64,000 nt of DNA, from NCBI GenBank assembly GCA_964348275.1, contig CAYGBT010000002.1:1-64000 (forward strand). The letters run 5' to 3'. This stretch comes from CSP1-5 sp964348275. GTDB lineage: Bacteria; Methylomirabilota; Methylomirabilia; Methylomirabilales; CSP1-5. The notes beneath the pieces were generated by a model that was given only the letters and a program-made list of their open reading frames with translations, searched no databases and was not told where the DNA came from. Of this stretch, positions 25,987-33,983 are shown one piece after another (positions within the stretch are counted from its first letter, which is position 1; every line of letters begins with the position of its first letter). A program made the translations under genes and the position numbers.

Positions 25987-26538
25987 TTACCTTGCGCGGC
26001 CTGTTACCGCCTGGGCGGCTGTCTCGATTGCCTGCAGGGACTGTCGTCGGTCAGTCCCCTTGGTCTCAGCCTCAACGATTCCCTTGAGGGCTTCCCGCTT
26101 CACGACGCCCGACAGGGCCGCGGTTGCGGCGGCAACCGGGAAGGCCAGATCAATCCCGAACCGCTCTGCGATCCCGGTGAGATCGGCAACCGCCACTCGG
26201 CCTTGGAAATTTGACTGCACCTCGTCGGCACTGTTCACCAGGAGTACTCCGGCGGCTTTGAGGCCTGCCGTGACGTCGATCTCTTTCAGGATGCTAGCAT
26301 CCGTTACCGCCACCAGGTCCAAGACGTATTCCTGCGAGTAAGTTTCGATTGGCTCGTGAGCTACCCGGAGGTGTGTTGTCTCGGGGGTATGACCTCGTAG
26401 GAAAAGCCAGGGAGGCCGCAACTGCACCTGCTTGCCCTCGGCCAGGGCGGCCTGAGCGAGCAGGCGCGCGGCCTCGACGAACGGGGCGCGATGGTCGTAT
26501 CGGGGCAGCCGTCGCCCGTGGAACCGGAGCTCTTTCAT
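25987..26538 (-). CDS. 2-oxoacid:ferredoxin oxidoreductase gamma subunit, divergent
   Basis: 183 residues from ATG 26538, which overlaps the beta-subunit stop by 4 bp. The C-terminal two thirds match the family (YSQEYVLDLVAVTDASILKE, LLVNSADEVQSNFQG). The usual glycine-rich GRGGQG loop after MKELRFHGR is replaced by RLPRYDHRAPFVE, and the following ERRGAPV-type segment is also absent. No other reading frame restores the motif, so simple frameshift error does not explain it. The longer frame upstream to 26766 is antisense-like and is not used. By position it is the third catalytic-complex subunit. Confidence 0.75.
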   Translation of the reverse strand: MKELRFHGRRLPRYDHRAPFVEAARLLAQAALAEGKQVQLRPPWLFLRGHTPETTHLRVAHEPIETYSQEYVLDLVAVTDASILKEIDVTAGLKAAGVLLVNSADEVQSNFQGRVAVADLTGIAERFGIDLAFPVAAATAALSGVVKREALKGIVEAETKGTDRRQSLQAIETAAQAVTGRAR

Positions 26539-27416
26539 TGGAGGACCGTCCAGCCCCAATCGACCTGCTTCTGTAGGAACTGAACTTCCCGAGGGGTGAG
26601 GTGCCTGAACCGCCGCTGCAGTTTCAGGTATTCTTTGACCGGCCGCCTTCGCTTCGGCCGGTAGCTGAGTTTCATCCGGCCCTGGTCGATATCGTAGAGC
26701 AACCACATTCCCGTGTCGACGGCCGCCTGGGTAACCGCCATTGTATCCTGGTGAGGATACCCCCACGCGATCGGACAGGGACTCAGGACATGCAAGTACC
26801 GGAAGCCTCGGATCTGGGCTGCCCGGCGGAGTTTCTTGCGGTAGTCCTCGAGGTGAGACACGGCGGCGGTGGCCACGTAGGGTGCGCCGTGCGCCGCCAT
26901 GATCCGTGGCACATCTTTTTTTAGAGTCGGGACACCCGCCGGGGTTGTTGGAGTTTTGGCCCTGGCCGGTGAGCTCGCGGTGGCTTGCCCCTGCGTGTTC
27001 ATCGCCACCTCGTTATCGTAACAGATATAGAGGATGTTCTCGTTCCGGCTCGCCGCACCCGAGAGGGCCTGAAACCCGATGTCTACCGTCCCGGAGTCCC
27101 CGGCAAGGCAAACGACATGTATGTCCCGCATACGGCGCGCGTCATAGGCATGTCTCAGTCCGGTTGCCGCCGCTGGCGCACTCTCGAAGATCCAGTGGAC
27201 GAACGGCACTTTCCACGACGCATTGCTATACGAGAGGCTGAACGTGGCCGCGCAGCTCGCCGGGCAGATCACCGCCATCTTTGGCCCGAGCATCTCAGCC
27301 AGGAGATCCGCCACTGGCAGGGCGCCACAGCCCTCGCAGGCTGTCCCTTTCATGACGGGCGGCAGGCTGAATCGTGGCGATCGAGGGATGGTTGGAAGCG
27401 GTGTCGACGCTGGCAT
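26535..27416 (-). CDS. 2-oxoacid:ferredoxin oxidoreductase beta subunit (TPP-binding)
   Basis: 293 residues of the pyruvate synthase/PorB class. It has KGTACEGCGALPVADLLAEM and ICPASCAATFS, which supply cysteines for the 4Fe-4S cluster. The TPP/Mg motif is GDSGTVDIGFQALSGAASRN with YICYDNEVAMNTQGQ. It carries TPP and the electron-transferring cluster of a complex that turns a 2-oxoacid plus CoA into acyl-CoA, CO2 and reduced ferredoxin. The natural oxoacid is not evident. Flanked by the alpha (12 bp gap) and gamma genes. Confidence 0.92.
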   Translation of the reverse strand: MPASTPLPTIPRSPRFSLPPVMKGTACEGCGALPVADLLAEMLGPKMAVICPASCAATFSLSYSNASWKVPFVHWIFESAPAAATGLRHAYDARRMRDIHVVCLAGDSGTVDIGFQALSGAASRNENILYICYDNEVAMNTQGQATASSPARAKTPTTPAGVPTLKKDVPRIMAAHGAPYVATAAVSHLEDYRKKLRRAAQIRGFRYLHVLSPCPIAWGYPHQDTMAVTQAAVDTGMWLLYDIDQGRMKLSYRPKRRRPVKEYLKLQRRFRHLTPREVQFLQKQVDWGWTVLQ

Positions 27417-27428
27417 CAGGATTCCTCC

Positions 27429-28661
27429 TTATCCGGCCCGAGCGACAGGCCGAGTCTGTGGCGATTCGTCCCGCACGCGGCCTTGATCCAGGCCAAGCCA
27501 GTGGATGCCGCCCTCCTCCTTGTCAAAGGGGGCCTCACGCTCGGCCGCCAACCGGGTGACCTGCTTGAGCTGGCCCACGGTCACGTCCCGCCCCGCGAGG
27601 CCAGCGATGACCCCCACGATCCTGGGCGCCGTCGGGACCCCGTACAGGGCCGATCGGAGCTCGTCGTACAGGACCCCATGGCTCCCTGTAGCAAAGTTAC
27701 GGTCGATGGCGATGACCCCCTCCGCGCCCCGGAGCGCCTCCCGAATCGCCTCCTGCGGAAAAGGCCGGTAGGCGCGGATCTTGAGGACGCTCGCGGGGAC
27801 CCCCTCGGCTTGGAGCTCTCGTACCGCCCGCCGCGCCGTCTTGGCGATCGAGCCCATGCAGGCCAGCACATAGCGGCCGGCAGGCTCGGTGGTCTCAAGG
27901 AGTCCGCGCGGCCGGCCACCGACGGCCTCGGCATACGCCGCCCCGGATTCAGGGATGACGTATAGGGCCGCCTCCATGGCCTGCTGCTCGGCGTACTTGA
28001 ATTCGGTGTACCACTCGGGGGGCGTGGGGGGGTTGAGCGAGCGTGGCTCTGATGGATCGAGTAGTGCTTCGACGCGAGGTCGACCGAGAAATCGGTCTAC
28101 CGCCTTGGCCTCTGGCACAACGACACCTTCGGCGGTGTTCGAGTGGATAAAGGATTCATAGCAAAACATCCCGGGCAGCCGGACCCGTGGGTCTTCAGAG
28201 ATCCTGAAGAGCTGAATGGCGGTTTCGAGGACTTCTTGCGCGTCCTCGCAATAGAGCTGGATCCAACCCGCGCGGTTCACGGCCAACGCGTCGTTGTGAT
28301 CCGCGTACCGGCTGTGCGGAACAGAGATCGCGCGATTCACCACCGCCATGACGATGGGGCAACGGCTGCCCGACGCAGTGTACAGGTGCTCGGCCATGAG
28401 GAGGATGCCCTGGGAGTTGGTCGCGGTGAAGACTCGCGTCCCACCCAGCGAGGCCCCCACTGCGGCAGCCATGGCGGCATAGTCTGACTCCATGTTGAGG
28501 AACTCGGCCTTGAGCAGGCCCGTCTCTACATCCTTGGCGATGGACCCAAGCATAGGGGATTGGGGGGTGATGGGATAGGTGGGAATGACTTGGGGCTTCG
28601 AGAAGCGGACCGCGCGGGCTGCCGCTTCGTTACTCGTGAGGAGCTCCACCCTGTTCATCAT
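27429..28661 (-). CDS. 2-oxoacid:ferredoxin oxidoreductase alpha subunit
   Basis: 410 residues beginning MMNRVELLTSNEAAARAV, with the pyrimidine-domain signature IPTYPITPQSPM and the domain II region VLKIRAYRPFPQEAIREAL and VIAIDRNFATGSHGVLYDEL. This is the PorA-type subunit. Its ATG overlaps the gntR stop (ATGA at 28658-28661), so regulator and enzyme are translated from one message. The longer frame from 28946 runs inside gntR and is rejected. No delta (ferredoxin) subunit gene is present in the cluster. Confidence 0.92.
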   Translation of the reverse strand: MMNRVELLTSNEAAARAVRFSKPQVIPTYPITPQSPMLGSIAKDVETGLLKAEFLNMESDYAAMAAAVGASLGGTRVFTATNSQGILLMAEHLYTASGSRCPIVMAVVNRAISVPHSRYADHNDALAVNRAGWIQLYCEDAQEVLETAIQLFRISEDPRVRLPGMFCYESFIHSNTAEGVVVPEAKAVDRFLGRPRVEALLDPSEPRSLNPPTPPEWYTEFKYAEQQAMEAALYVIPESGAAYAEAVGGRPRGLLETTEPAGRYVLACMGSIAKTARRAVRELQAEGVPASVLKIRAYRPFPQEAIREALRGAEGVIAIDRNFATGSHGVLYDELRSALYGVPTAPRIVGVIAGLAGRDVTVGQLKQVTRLAAEREAPFDKEEGGIHWLGLDQGRVRDESPQTRPVARAG

Positions 28662-29335
28662 TTCTCCTCCACCCTCTCGTGCTCTTTCGCCTTGAGGTAG
28701 GCGAGAACTGTCTCCCTCTTTCGGTGGACGTGCTGCACGACCAACCGCTCGGCTCGGTCTGGGTCCCGATCCCGGATTGCCTGAAGAATAGCCCAGTGCT
28801 CCTCCAGCCATTGCTTCCGGGCCGGGCCCACCTCCAGGGTAATCCGCCGGTAGCGAAGAATCTTGTCGTGGATCGCCTGGAGGAGCTGCTGCAACTGAGC
28901 GCTTCCGCTCAGCGCGATGAGGCCGTCGTGAAACCGCGTGTTCCAATCCACGAGCCTCTCGGTAGGCCGTCCGTCCACGAAGGCCTCGGTCCGCTTCAAG
29001 ACTGCCTCAAGCTTTGCAGTTGACGAAGCCGTCGCCCGTTCTGCCGCCAGCCGGGCTGCCAAGCCTTCCAGGACCGCCCGGATGCGAAAAGTCTCTTCGA
29101 CTTCCTCGAGCGACATCTCGCTTATCACCAGGCTGCCGCCCGGCCCCTTCGAGAGAAACCCCTCTGCCTCGAGCCTTCGCAACGCCTCGCGTATCGGTGT
29201 CCGGCTGATCCCCAGTCGACCGGCTAACTCGGTTTCGACGATCCGGTTCCCAGGTGGAAGCTCCCCTTCGACGATCGCCCGACGGAGGGCGTGATAGACC
29301 TCTTCTCGAAGTGGACGGTGGACCTGGATCTTCAC
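28658..29335 (-). CDS. GntR family regulator, FCD (FadR-like) subfamily
   Basis: 225 residues. Winged helix at 1-70 (REEVYHALRRAIVEGELPPG, TELAGRLGISRTPIREALRR) and an all-helical FCD ligand-binding domain at about 80-215. The domain has Asp/His metal or carboxylate ligands (DWNTRFHDGL, EEHWAILQAI, VVQHVHRKRE). It is the first gene of the OFOR/dehydrogenase cluster and is preceded by a GTATAC palindrome overlapping its own promoter, so autoregulation and control by an organic acid of the pathway are likely. Confidence 0.93.
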   Translation of the reverse strand: MKIQVHRPLREEVYHALRRAIVEGELPPGNRIVETELAGRLGISRTPIREALRRLEAEGFLSKGPGGSLVISEMSLEEVEETFRIRAVLEGLAARLAAERATASSTAKLEAVLKRTEAFVDGRPTERLVDWNTRFHDGLIALSGSAQLQQLLQAIHDKILRYRRITLEVGPARKQWLEEHWAILQAIRDRDPDRAERLVVQHVHRKRETVLAYLKAKEHERVEEK

Positions 29336-29359
29336 GGTAGGCTCCTAGGAAGGGATGAA

Positions 29360-29395
29360 TGTATACCGGATACAGTATACAAAGATTGATGTCAA
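29360..29395 (-). promoter_or_regulatory. gntR promoter with overlapping operator palindrome
   Basis: On the minus strand TTGACA (29395-29390) is followed after 17 bp by TATCCG (29372-29367). TGTATAC (29360-29366) and GTATACA (29375-29381) form a palindrome over the spacer and -10. The arms match the TGTATAC upstream of dctP. Confidence 0.6.
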
Positions 29396-29402
29396 CATAA
29401 AA

Positions 29403-29432
29403 GGATCGGAGGTTCAATTAACCCTCCGATCC
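29403..29432 (-). terminator. intrinsic terminator after the 29526-29858 gene
   Basis: A 10-bp perfect stem, GGATCGGAGG with CCTCCGATCC, followed on the minus strand by TTTTATGTT. It insulates the gntR operon from the gene upstream. Confidence 0.7.
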
Positions 29433-29525
29433 AAAGCCACGGCATGCCAGGCTGCGCACCCGAGACGAGCATCCTAGAGCAGCAACTGCTCCAGGGTCAC
29501 GGCCAGCGATCCCTAACCGTTCCGC

Positions 29526-29858
29526 TCACTTGAGCACGATGATCTTGTGGGCGATAGTCCCGTGCTCGGTGCGGCTCCATTCAATGCGAACACGATTCCC
29601 GGCCTTGATTTCCGAGAGACCGATCACTCGTCCGTCAGCTTTTAGGACCGCGTCCGGGGACACTTTGGCCCCCACGGTCAAGCTATCAGTCCCCCTGGGG
29701 ATCTCCACTACGATCGTCCTGCTCGCTTCGGTGACGGCGGCCACTTTCCCGGTATCACCCCATTTCTGGACGCCGGCCCAGGCCGCTCCCACCAGGAGAA
29801 AACCTGCCACTGCCGTGGCGAGTCCCACGCGAAATCCTTTCGACACCACTGCCTTCAC
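29526..29858 (-). CDS. small exported protein of unknown function
   Basis: 110 residues with a signal peptide (cleavage near AAWAGVQ) and a short beta-rich mature domain (KVAAVTEASRTIVVEIPRGT, NRVRIEWSRTEHGTIAHKI). The fold pattern recalls DUF5666-type or OB-like periplasmic domains but I cannot place it. It ends at its own terminator and has no operon partners. Confidence 0.68.
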   Translation of the reverse strand: MKAVVSKGFRVGLATAVAGFLLVGAAWAGVQKWGDTGKVAAVTEASRTIVVEIPRGTDSLTVGAKVSPDAVLKADGRVIGLSEIKAGNRVRIEWSRTEHGTIAHKIIVLK

Positions 29859-30921
29859 CCCCTCAACACCATTTGACGATCAACCTTCGGGCACTCGAGA
29901 GCCAGCCACACCTAGCTCCCACATAGAAGGTGGGTCGTCCTCTCGTCACTGTCAATGACCGGGGTCTTTTCGACCTGGAATAATCCTGAAGGCTTGTTCG
30001 CACCGGGGGTCCGAGGGGAGAGGGATGCCGGTGAACCACCGCGAAGGGTGCATGATTCCCGTGCATCGGTAGGGCTAATTTGGACTCCTTGAAGCCGAGA
30101 GGACCTCCCCATTACGACTTGACCAATTGAAATTCAAATAGTTCCATTCGAGTTGCGCTCTGGCACACTCTTTGCACACCTTTACGACCGAAGGGAACAC
30201 AAATAGCCTCTCTCCTTCTAGCTCGGGCCTCGGGGGCGGGCCTCTGACCCATAGGGGAGCCCCCAATTTTTTATCGTCGTCCATCCTCTCATTCCCCCTC
30301 GACCCCCGCTGACAAACCTGAGTGCCCCTCTGCTTTAGACAAAAAAAAAGCCCCAATGGAAGCTATAGTCGGTGCTTGCGCTGCCGAGCTACCCCGCCGG
30401 TGAAAGCGGGACCATCGGGGCCGGTGGTGCCTGGACCTCCCAGGCAGCCACCCAAGGTGTTACGGGTGCGCTGGCCTAGGAGGCCACCACCTCACAGATC
30501 ACCATTAATATATTCACGACTGGACCACCTCCTTTCTCGGCGCACCCAACATCACGGGCCCAGTACCCGCCAGCCCAAAGCCGACCGCCGATGTAAGCTT
30601 CAGACCTGGTCCACCCTGGCCTGCCCCATTACAGGCGCGGGCGCGAGGGGGTCTGTGTGTACCCCGACCGCGTGCGATCATAGCTGCATTCATCCAACCT
30701 GTCCAGCATTTCTTGCACGCAACATACAAAACCTTTTCTCACTCTTACTGCATGGTCCGTGAACGTGGTCGCCTCCACCTCTATTGGCACCGATGGTTCA
30801 GCGCAAAAAATTCGTAAGCCCGGAGACGCGTCAGCGTTATATTTGCTAGAGCACGGGGAGGGATTCTTTCCGTTTTCCTCGGCGGATGACACTGACACCA
30901 GCACAGACAAAGGGGGCCACA
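29859..30921. other. 1-kb region without a supported gene
   Basis: Only short, motif-free frames occur. The main content is a block of strong stem-loops with a 9-U tail on the minus strand (30341-30485). Nothing else is recognised. Confidence 0.45.
30341..30485 (-). ncRNA. candidate structured RNA with terminator-like closing stem
   Basis: On the minus strand, GCCCCGATGG (30421-30412) pairs with CCATTGGGGC (30359-30350), and nine U follow directly (30349-30341), as in an intrinsic terminator. Inside lie a CCCGC/GCGGG hairpin and a segment rich in GC pairs. Two further hairpins lie 5' of it: GGTGG.GCCTGG with CCAGGC.CCACC (30423-30452) and TGGCCT/AGGCCA (30471-30485). I do not recognise a known family. 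No gene follows closely (next minus gene starts 480 nt on), so a free-standing sRNA is more likely than a riboswitch. Confidence 0.45.
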
Positions 30922-31346
30922 ATGGCTGAGATGCACCATCAAATCCCAATCGACGCCTCTCCCGCAAAGGTCTACGACGCAATCCAAACCAGGATGGCCT
31001 CCGCGCCTGGTGGACAGCCGACTGCGTGGCCGAACCGCGCATCGGGAGTGTAGCAGAATTCGGATTCTACAAGCGTCAGATTGTATTCCGGACGCGCATC
31101 GATGAGCTCAAGCCCGGAAAACGGATCGTCTGGACGTGCCTCGGAGATTACGACGAGTCGAAGGCCACGAAGCTCACGTGGGAGATCTCCCAGAGGGACA
31201 AAGCGACTATTCTCCAATTCGCCCATGGCAATTGGCGCTCGATCACCGACCATTTTGCATCCTGCAACTCGACCTGGGGGATGCTGATGTACCGCCTGAA
31301 CGACTACGTCCAAGGCAAGCATCCCGGTCCTTTCTGGAAGGAGTAG
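30922..31346 (+). pseudogene. SRPBCC/AHSA1-like domain protein, frameshifted
   Basis: Two frames together spell one START/SRPBCC protein of about 141 residues. The first, from ATG 30922, begins MAEMHHQIPIDASPAKVYDA and hits a stop at 31050. The second carries GLRAWWTADCVAEPRIGSVA through to GKHPGPFWKE ending at 31346. The shift lies near 30987-30993, where one missing base would restore ...QTQDGLRAWW. Either a real mutation or a consensus error. The family binds small hydrophobic ligands or assists Hsp90-like proteins. Confidence 0.8.
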
Positions 31347-31350
31347 CGGT

Positions 31351-32199
31351 CTACCTGTGTCCCTTTCCCTCGAGAAGTTCGCGCAGAGTTATCGCGTTTT
31401 CCACGGCATACCCGTGCCAGTCATTATTAAAATACACGTGGACGGTCCTCCCGGTGTCCAGATGGCGGCGCATCCTTGTGGCCCACGACTGAAGCTGCTG
31501 CTTCGAGTATTTCGAGGCAAAGAACTCCTTCGGCCCGTGAAACCGGTAGTAGACCAGATCTGCTGTGACTTCCTCGACGCAAGGATAACGCGATGAATGG
31601 GCGATGCAGAGCGTCGCCCTCGCTTTACGTAGAACGTCGTATGTTGCCTTGTTGAACCATGATGGGTGCCGGAACTCAAACACGGGACGGATCAGAGGAG
31701 TACGTCGGTCGCGTTTTACCAGGGCCAGAAACTTGGCAAGCCGATCCTGATCAGTCTGGAGGCTGGGGGGAAACTGAAAGAGGATGGGGCCGAGGTGATC
31801 CCCAATGCTTCGGATGTTGGCAATAAATTTCTCCCAGGCCTCTTCGACACCCTCAAGCCTTCGGATGTGGGTGATGAACCGGCTCGCTTTGACGGCAAAG
31901 AGGAACCCTTTCGGGACGGTCTGGGCCCACTTGGTGCAGGTCTCGGGCTTGGGCAAGTGGTAGAAGGAATAGTTGACCTCCACCGCGTTAAAGGATTTGG
32001 AGTAGAAAGCCAGTCGCTCGTATGTGGACCGGACCTTCTTTGGATAGAATATCTCGCCCCACGCGCCGTAGGCCCAGCCCGAGGTCCCGATGTACAGGTT
32101 CGCAATCCTCTTTGACTTCTCCCCCCTTGCTTCCATCGACTCCTCCGAAAGAGAAGGATACCGGACCTCTCGGTTGCGTGACAATAATAATAGGATCAA
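31351..32199 (-). CDS. DUF72 (YecE-like) TIM-barrel protein
   Basis: 282 residues of the DUF72 family with NLYIGTSGWAYGAWGEIFYP, FNAVEVNYSFYHLPKPETC, GPILFQFPPSLQ and the C-terminal VHVYFNNDWHGYAVENA. The biochemical function is unknown; the fold is a TIM barrel. The true start may be Met at 32136, since the first 21 residues are less family-like. It ends 4 bp from the frameshifted SRPBCC gene, which converges on it. Confidence 0.9.
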   Translation of the reverse strand: MILLLLSRNREVRYPSLSEESMEARGEKSKRIANLYIGTSGWAYGAWGEIFYPKKVRSTYERLAFYSKSFNAVEVNYSFYHLPKPETCTKWAQTVPKGFLFAVKASRFITHIRRLEGVEEAWEKFIANIRSIGDHLGPILFQFPPSLQTDQDRLAKFLALVKRDRRTPLIRPVFEFRHPSWFNKATYDVLRKARATLCIAHSSRYPCVEEVTADLVYYRFHGPKEFFASKYSKQQLQSWATRMRRHLDTGRTVHVYFNNDWHGYAVENAITLRELLEGKGHR

Positions 32200-32297
32200 T
32201 AGCGGACCGACTTAGGCCCAGGAATTGCATTTTTAATCGCAGTGCTTGGTCAGGCGCTTCTCGTGAGCCGGTACATCAACCATTCACACGAGTCGTA

Positions 32298-32693
32298 ATG
32301 GACGAGGTTCTTCACCAGTGCTGGACCAAGGCGACAACCGCCGAGAGGGATGACGTCCGGCGTTCATTGGGTTGGGTCACCGCTCGGCGGGCGAGGCTTC
32401 GCGTAACTCGTCACGCCCTTGTGTGCGGCGACTGGACGATCCCGTATGAGGAGATCCAAGAGGCAGTCCTCTTTTCGATCTCCTCGATGCTCATGCCCGG
32501 ATATGTCCTCCGCGTCAAAGCAAAGGGCGTCACGTACCAGTTTGGTCTCAACTGGGGACGCTTCTGGCAAGGGGAGCTGCCTTTCCCGGTATGGCGTGAA
32601 AGACCCCGCGTCCAACACTCTGTCTTTAGTATCGTGGTCAGAATTATGGTTTTGGCCCTTGTTGCTTACTGGTTATGGGGGTCCCCGGGCTAG
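32298..32693 (+). CDS. membrane-anchored hypothetical protein with PH-like domain
   Basis: 131 residues from ATG 32298: a soluble part rich in beta strands (ARLRVTRHALVCGDWTIPYE, EIQEAVLFSISSM) that looks like a bacterial PH domain, and one C-terminal membrane helix (VRIMVLALVAYWLWG). The frame is open far upstream to 32022, but that part lies antisense to the DUF72 gene. No strong ribosome site is visible. Function unknown. Confidence 0.6.
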   Translation: MDEVLHQCWTKATTAERDDVRRSLGWVTARRARLRVTRHALVCGDWTIPYEEIQEAVLFSISSMLMPGYVLRVKAKGVTYQFGLNWGRFWQGELPFPVWRERPRVQHSVFSIVVRIMVLALVAYWLWGSPG

Positions 32694-32749
32694 CCTTTCA
32701 TTTTGCCAACCATTCCGCGGCCGGACGGCGGGAATTAAAGGGGGGAGCA

Positions 32750-33178
32750 ATGAAGACGAAGATGAGAGTACTTACCGCACTGGGCATATTCTGTAGTTTG
32801 TTGCTGTTCCAACCGGCGGTGGCAGACCAGGCTGCGGAGCAACAGGCTGTTCATGCTGCCGAGGCATGGCTTGCCTTGGTTGACGGAGGCGCATACGCAG
32901 AGAGCTGGGACACCGCTGCTGCCTATTTTAAGGGCGCGGTAAGGAGGGACCAGTGGGAGGCGACGATTCGAGGTGCGAGAGAGCCTCTTGGCAAGGTCCT
33001 CTCCCGGAGGTTGAGCTCTAAGCAATACTTCACCAGTCTACCGGGTGCCCCAGATGGTCACTACGTCGTAATTCAGTATCAGACATCCTTCGAAGGGAAG
33101 AGCTCTGCCGTAGAGACGGTAACACCCATGCGTGACAATGATGGAAAGTGGAGAGTCTCCGGCTACTACATAAGATAA
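32750..33178 (+). CDS. DUF4019-type periplasmic protein
   Basis: 142 residues from ATG 32750, which follows AAAGGGGGGAG. Signal peptide MKTKMRVLTALGIFCSLLLF with cleavage near AVADQ. The mature part, with AEAWLALVDGGAYAESWDTA, RRDQWEATIRGAREPLGKV and YVVIQYQTSFEGKSSAVETV, matches the DUF4019 pattern of an NTF2-like fold. Exported, role unknown. The gene for a lipoprotein starts 3 bp after it. Confidence 0.78.
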   Translation: MKTKMRVLTALGIFCSLLLFQPAVADQAAEQQAVHAAEAWLALVDGGAYAESWDTAAAYFKGAVRRDQWEATIRGAREPLGKVLSRRLSSKQYFTSLPGAPDGHYVVIQYQTSFEGKSSAVETVTPMRDNDGKWRVSGYYIR

Positions 33179-33180
33179 GC

Positions 33181-33729
33181 ATGCATCAAAAGCAAAGTTC
33201 CATTTTCGCAATCTGCGTCCTCCTCGCTGTTGGCTGTGCCGCACAACCAGGGCGCACCACAGTCCCTGAAGGTGCCGAGATGCTTTTCTGGGAATGGCAG
33301 TCCTGGGAGACGGGCGGGGGTCAAAACCGACTAACATTATGGAAAGACGGCCGCTCGCAGATCATGGTGGTGCCGGATGCCTACACCCGTGGGGATCCCG
33401 AGAGGTACAAACCACGGCAAGGATGGCAACTGGTCGAAGGACCCCGCGGGGTCTTCTTCATTCGAGAACCTGCATTTCCAGCAGCGGTTGCCCGCGAGAA
33501 GTTTCGAAAAGCATTCGAAGTCGGGGTCCATCTCCTCAAATCGTTCCGACCCGATTATGTGGATGGCGAGGGCACTCTGGTGGGGGTTCAGATCGACGGT
33601 AAGCTCAAGGAAACCGTGATTCCGATGTTCCTCGATAAGAATCGGGGAACGCGCAACCACAAGCGATTCCTCGCCATATCGGAGGTCCTCGCCAACTTCG
33701 ACATTAACGCCTACGATTTAGCACATTAA
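33181..33729 (+). CDS. hypothetical lipoprotein
   Basis: 182 residues with the lipobox LLAVGC (residues 14-19) after a short signal peptide. The mature part starts AAQPGRTTVPEGAEMLFWEW and contains no known domain. Its 3-bp spacing from the DUF4019 gene implies one operon and perhaps one envelope function. Confidence 0.68.
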   Translation: MHQKQSSIFAICVLLAVGCAAQPGRTTVPEGAEMLFWEWQSWETGGGQNRLTLWKDGRSQIMVVPDAYTRGDPERYKPRQGWQLVEGPRGVFFIREPAFPAAVAREKFRKAFEVGVHLLKSFRPDYVDGEGTLVGVQIDGKLKETVIPMFLDKNRGTRNHKRFLAISEVLANFDINAYDLAH

Positions 33730-33983
33730 CCCTCACATCGAGCCCATCCTGTCTGACTACGGTGACCACTGGTTACGAATCCGACAAATAATTAATGTGA
33801 GAAGGTCGCCTTAACGCTAATTACCGAACACCACCGCATATAATCGAGTGTCTGCCGAGTCGCTTTTCAAAATTGGGTGGCCATGGTAGCCTTGTTGTCG
33901 GCGGCAGTTGAGACGCCAACCGCTAGCAATTGAGTCTTGGACAATTGATATCCCTTATCACTTTGAAAAGGAGGGCTAAAGGC

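Noticed and set aside
30922..31346. Programmed frameshift in the SRPBCC gene
   Set aside because: No slippery heptamer or downstream structure at the shift; a one-base loss explains it.
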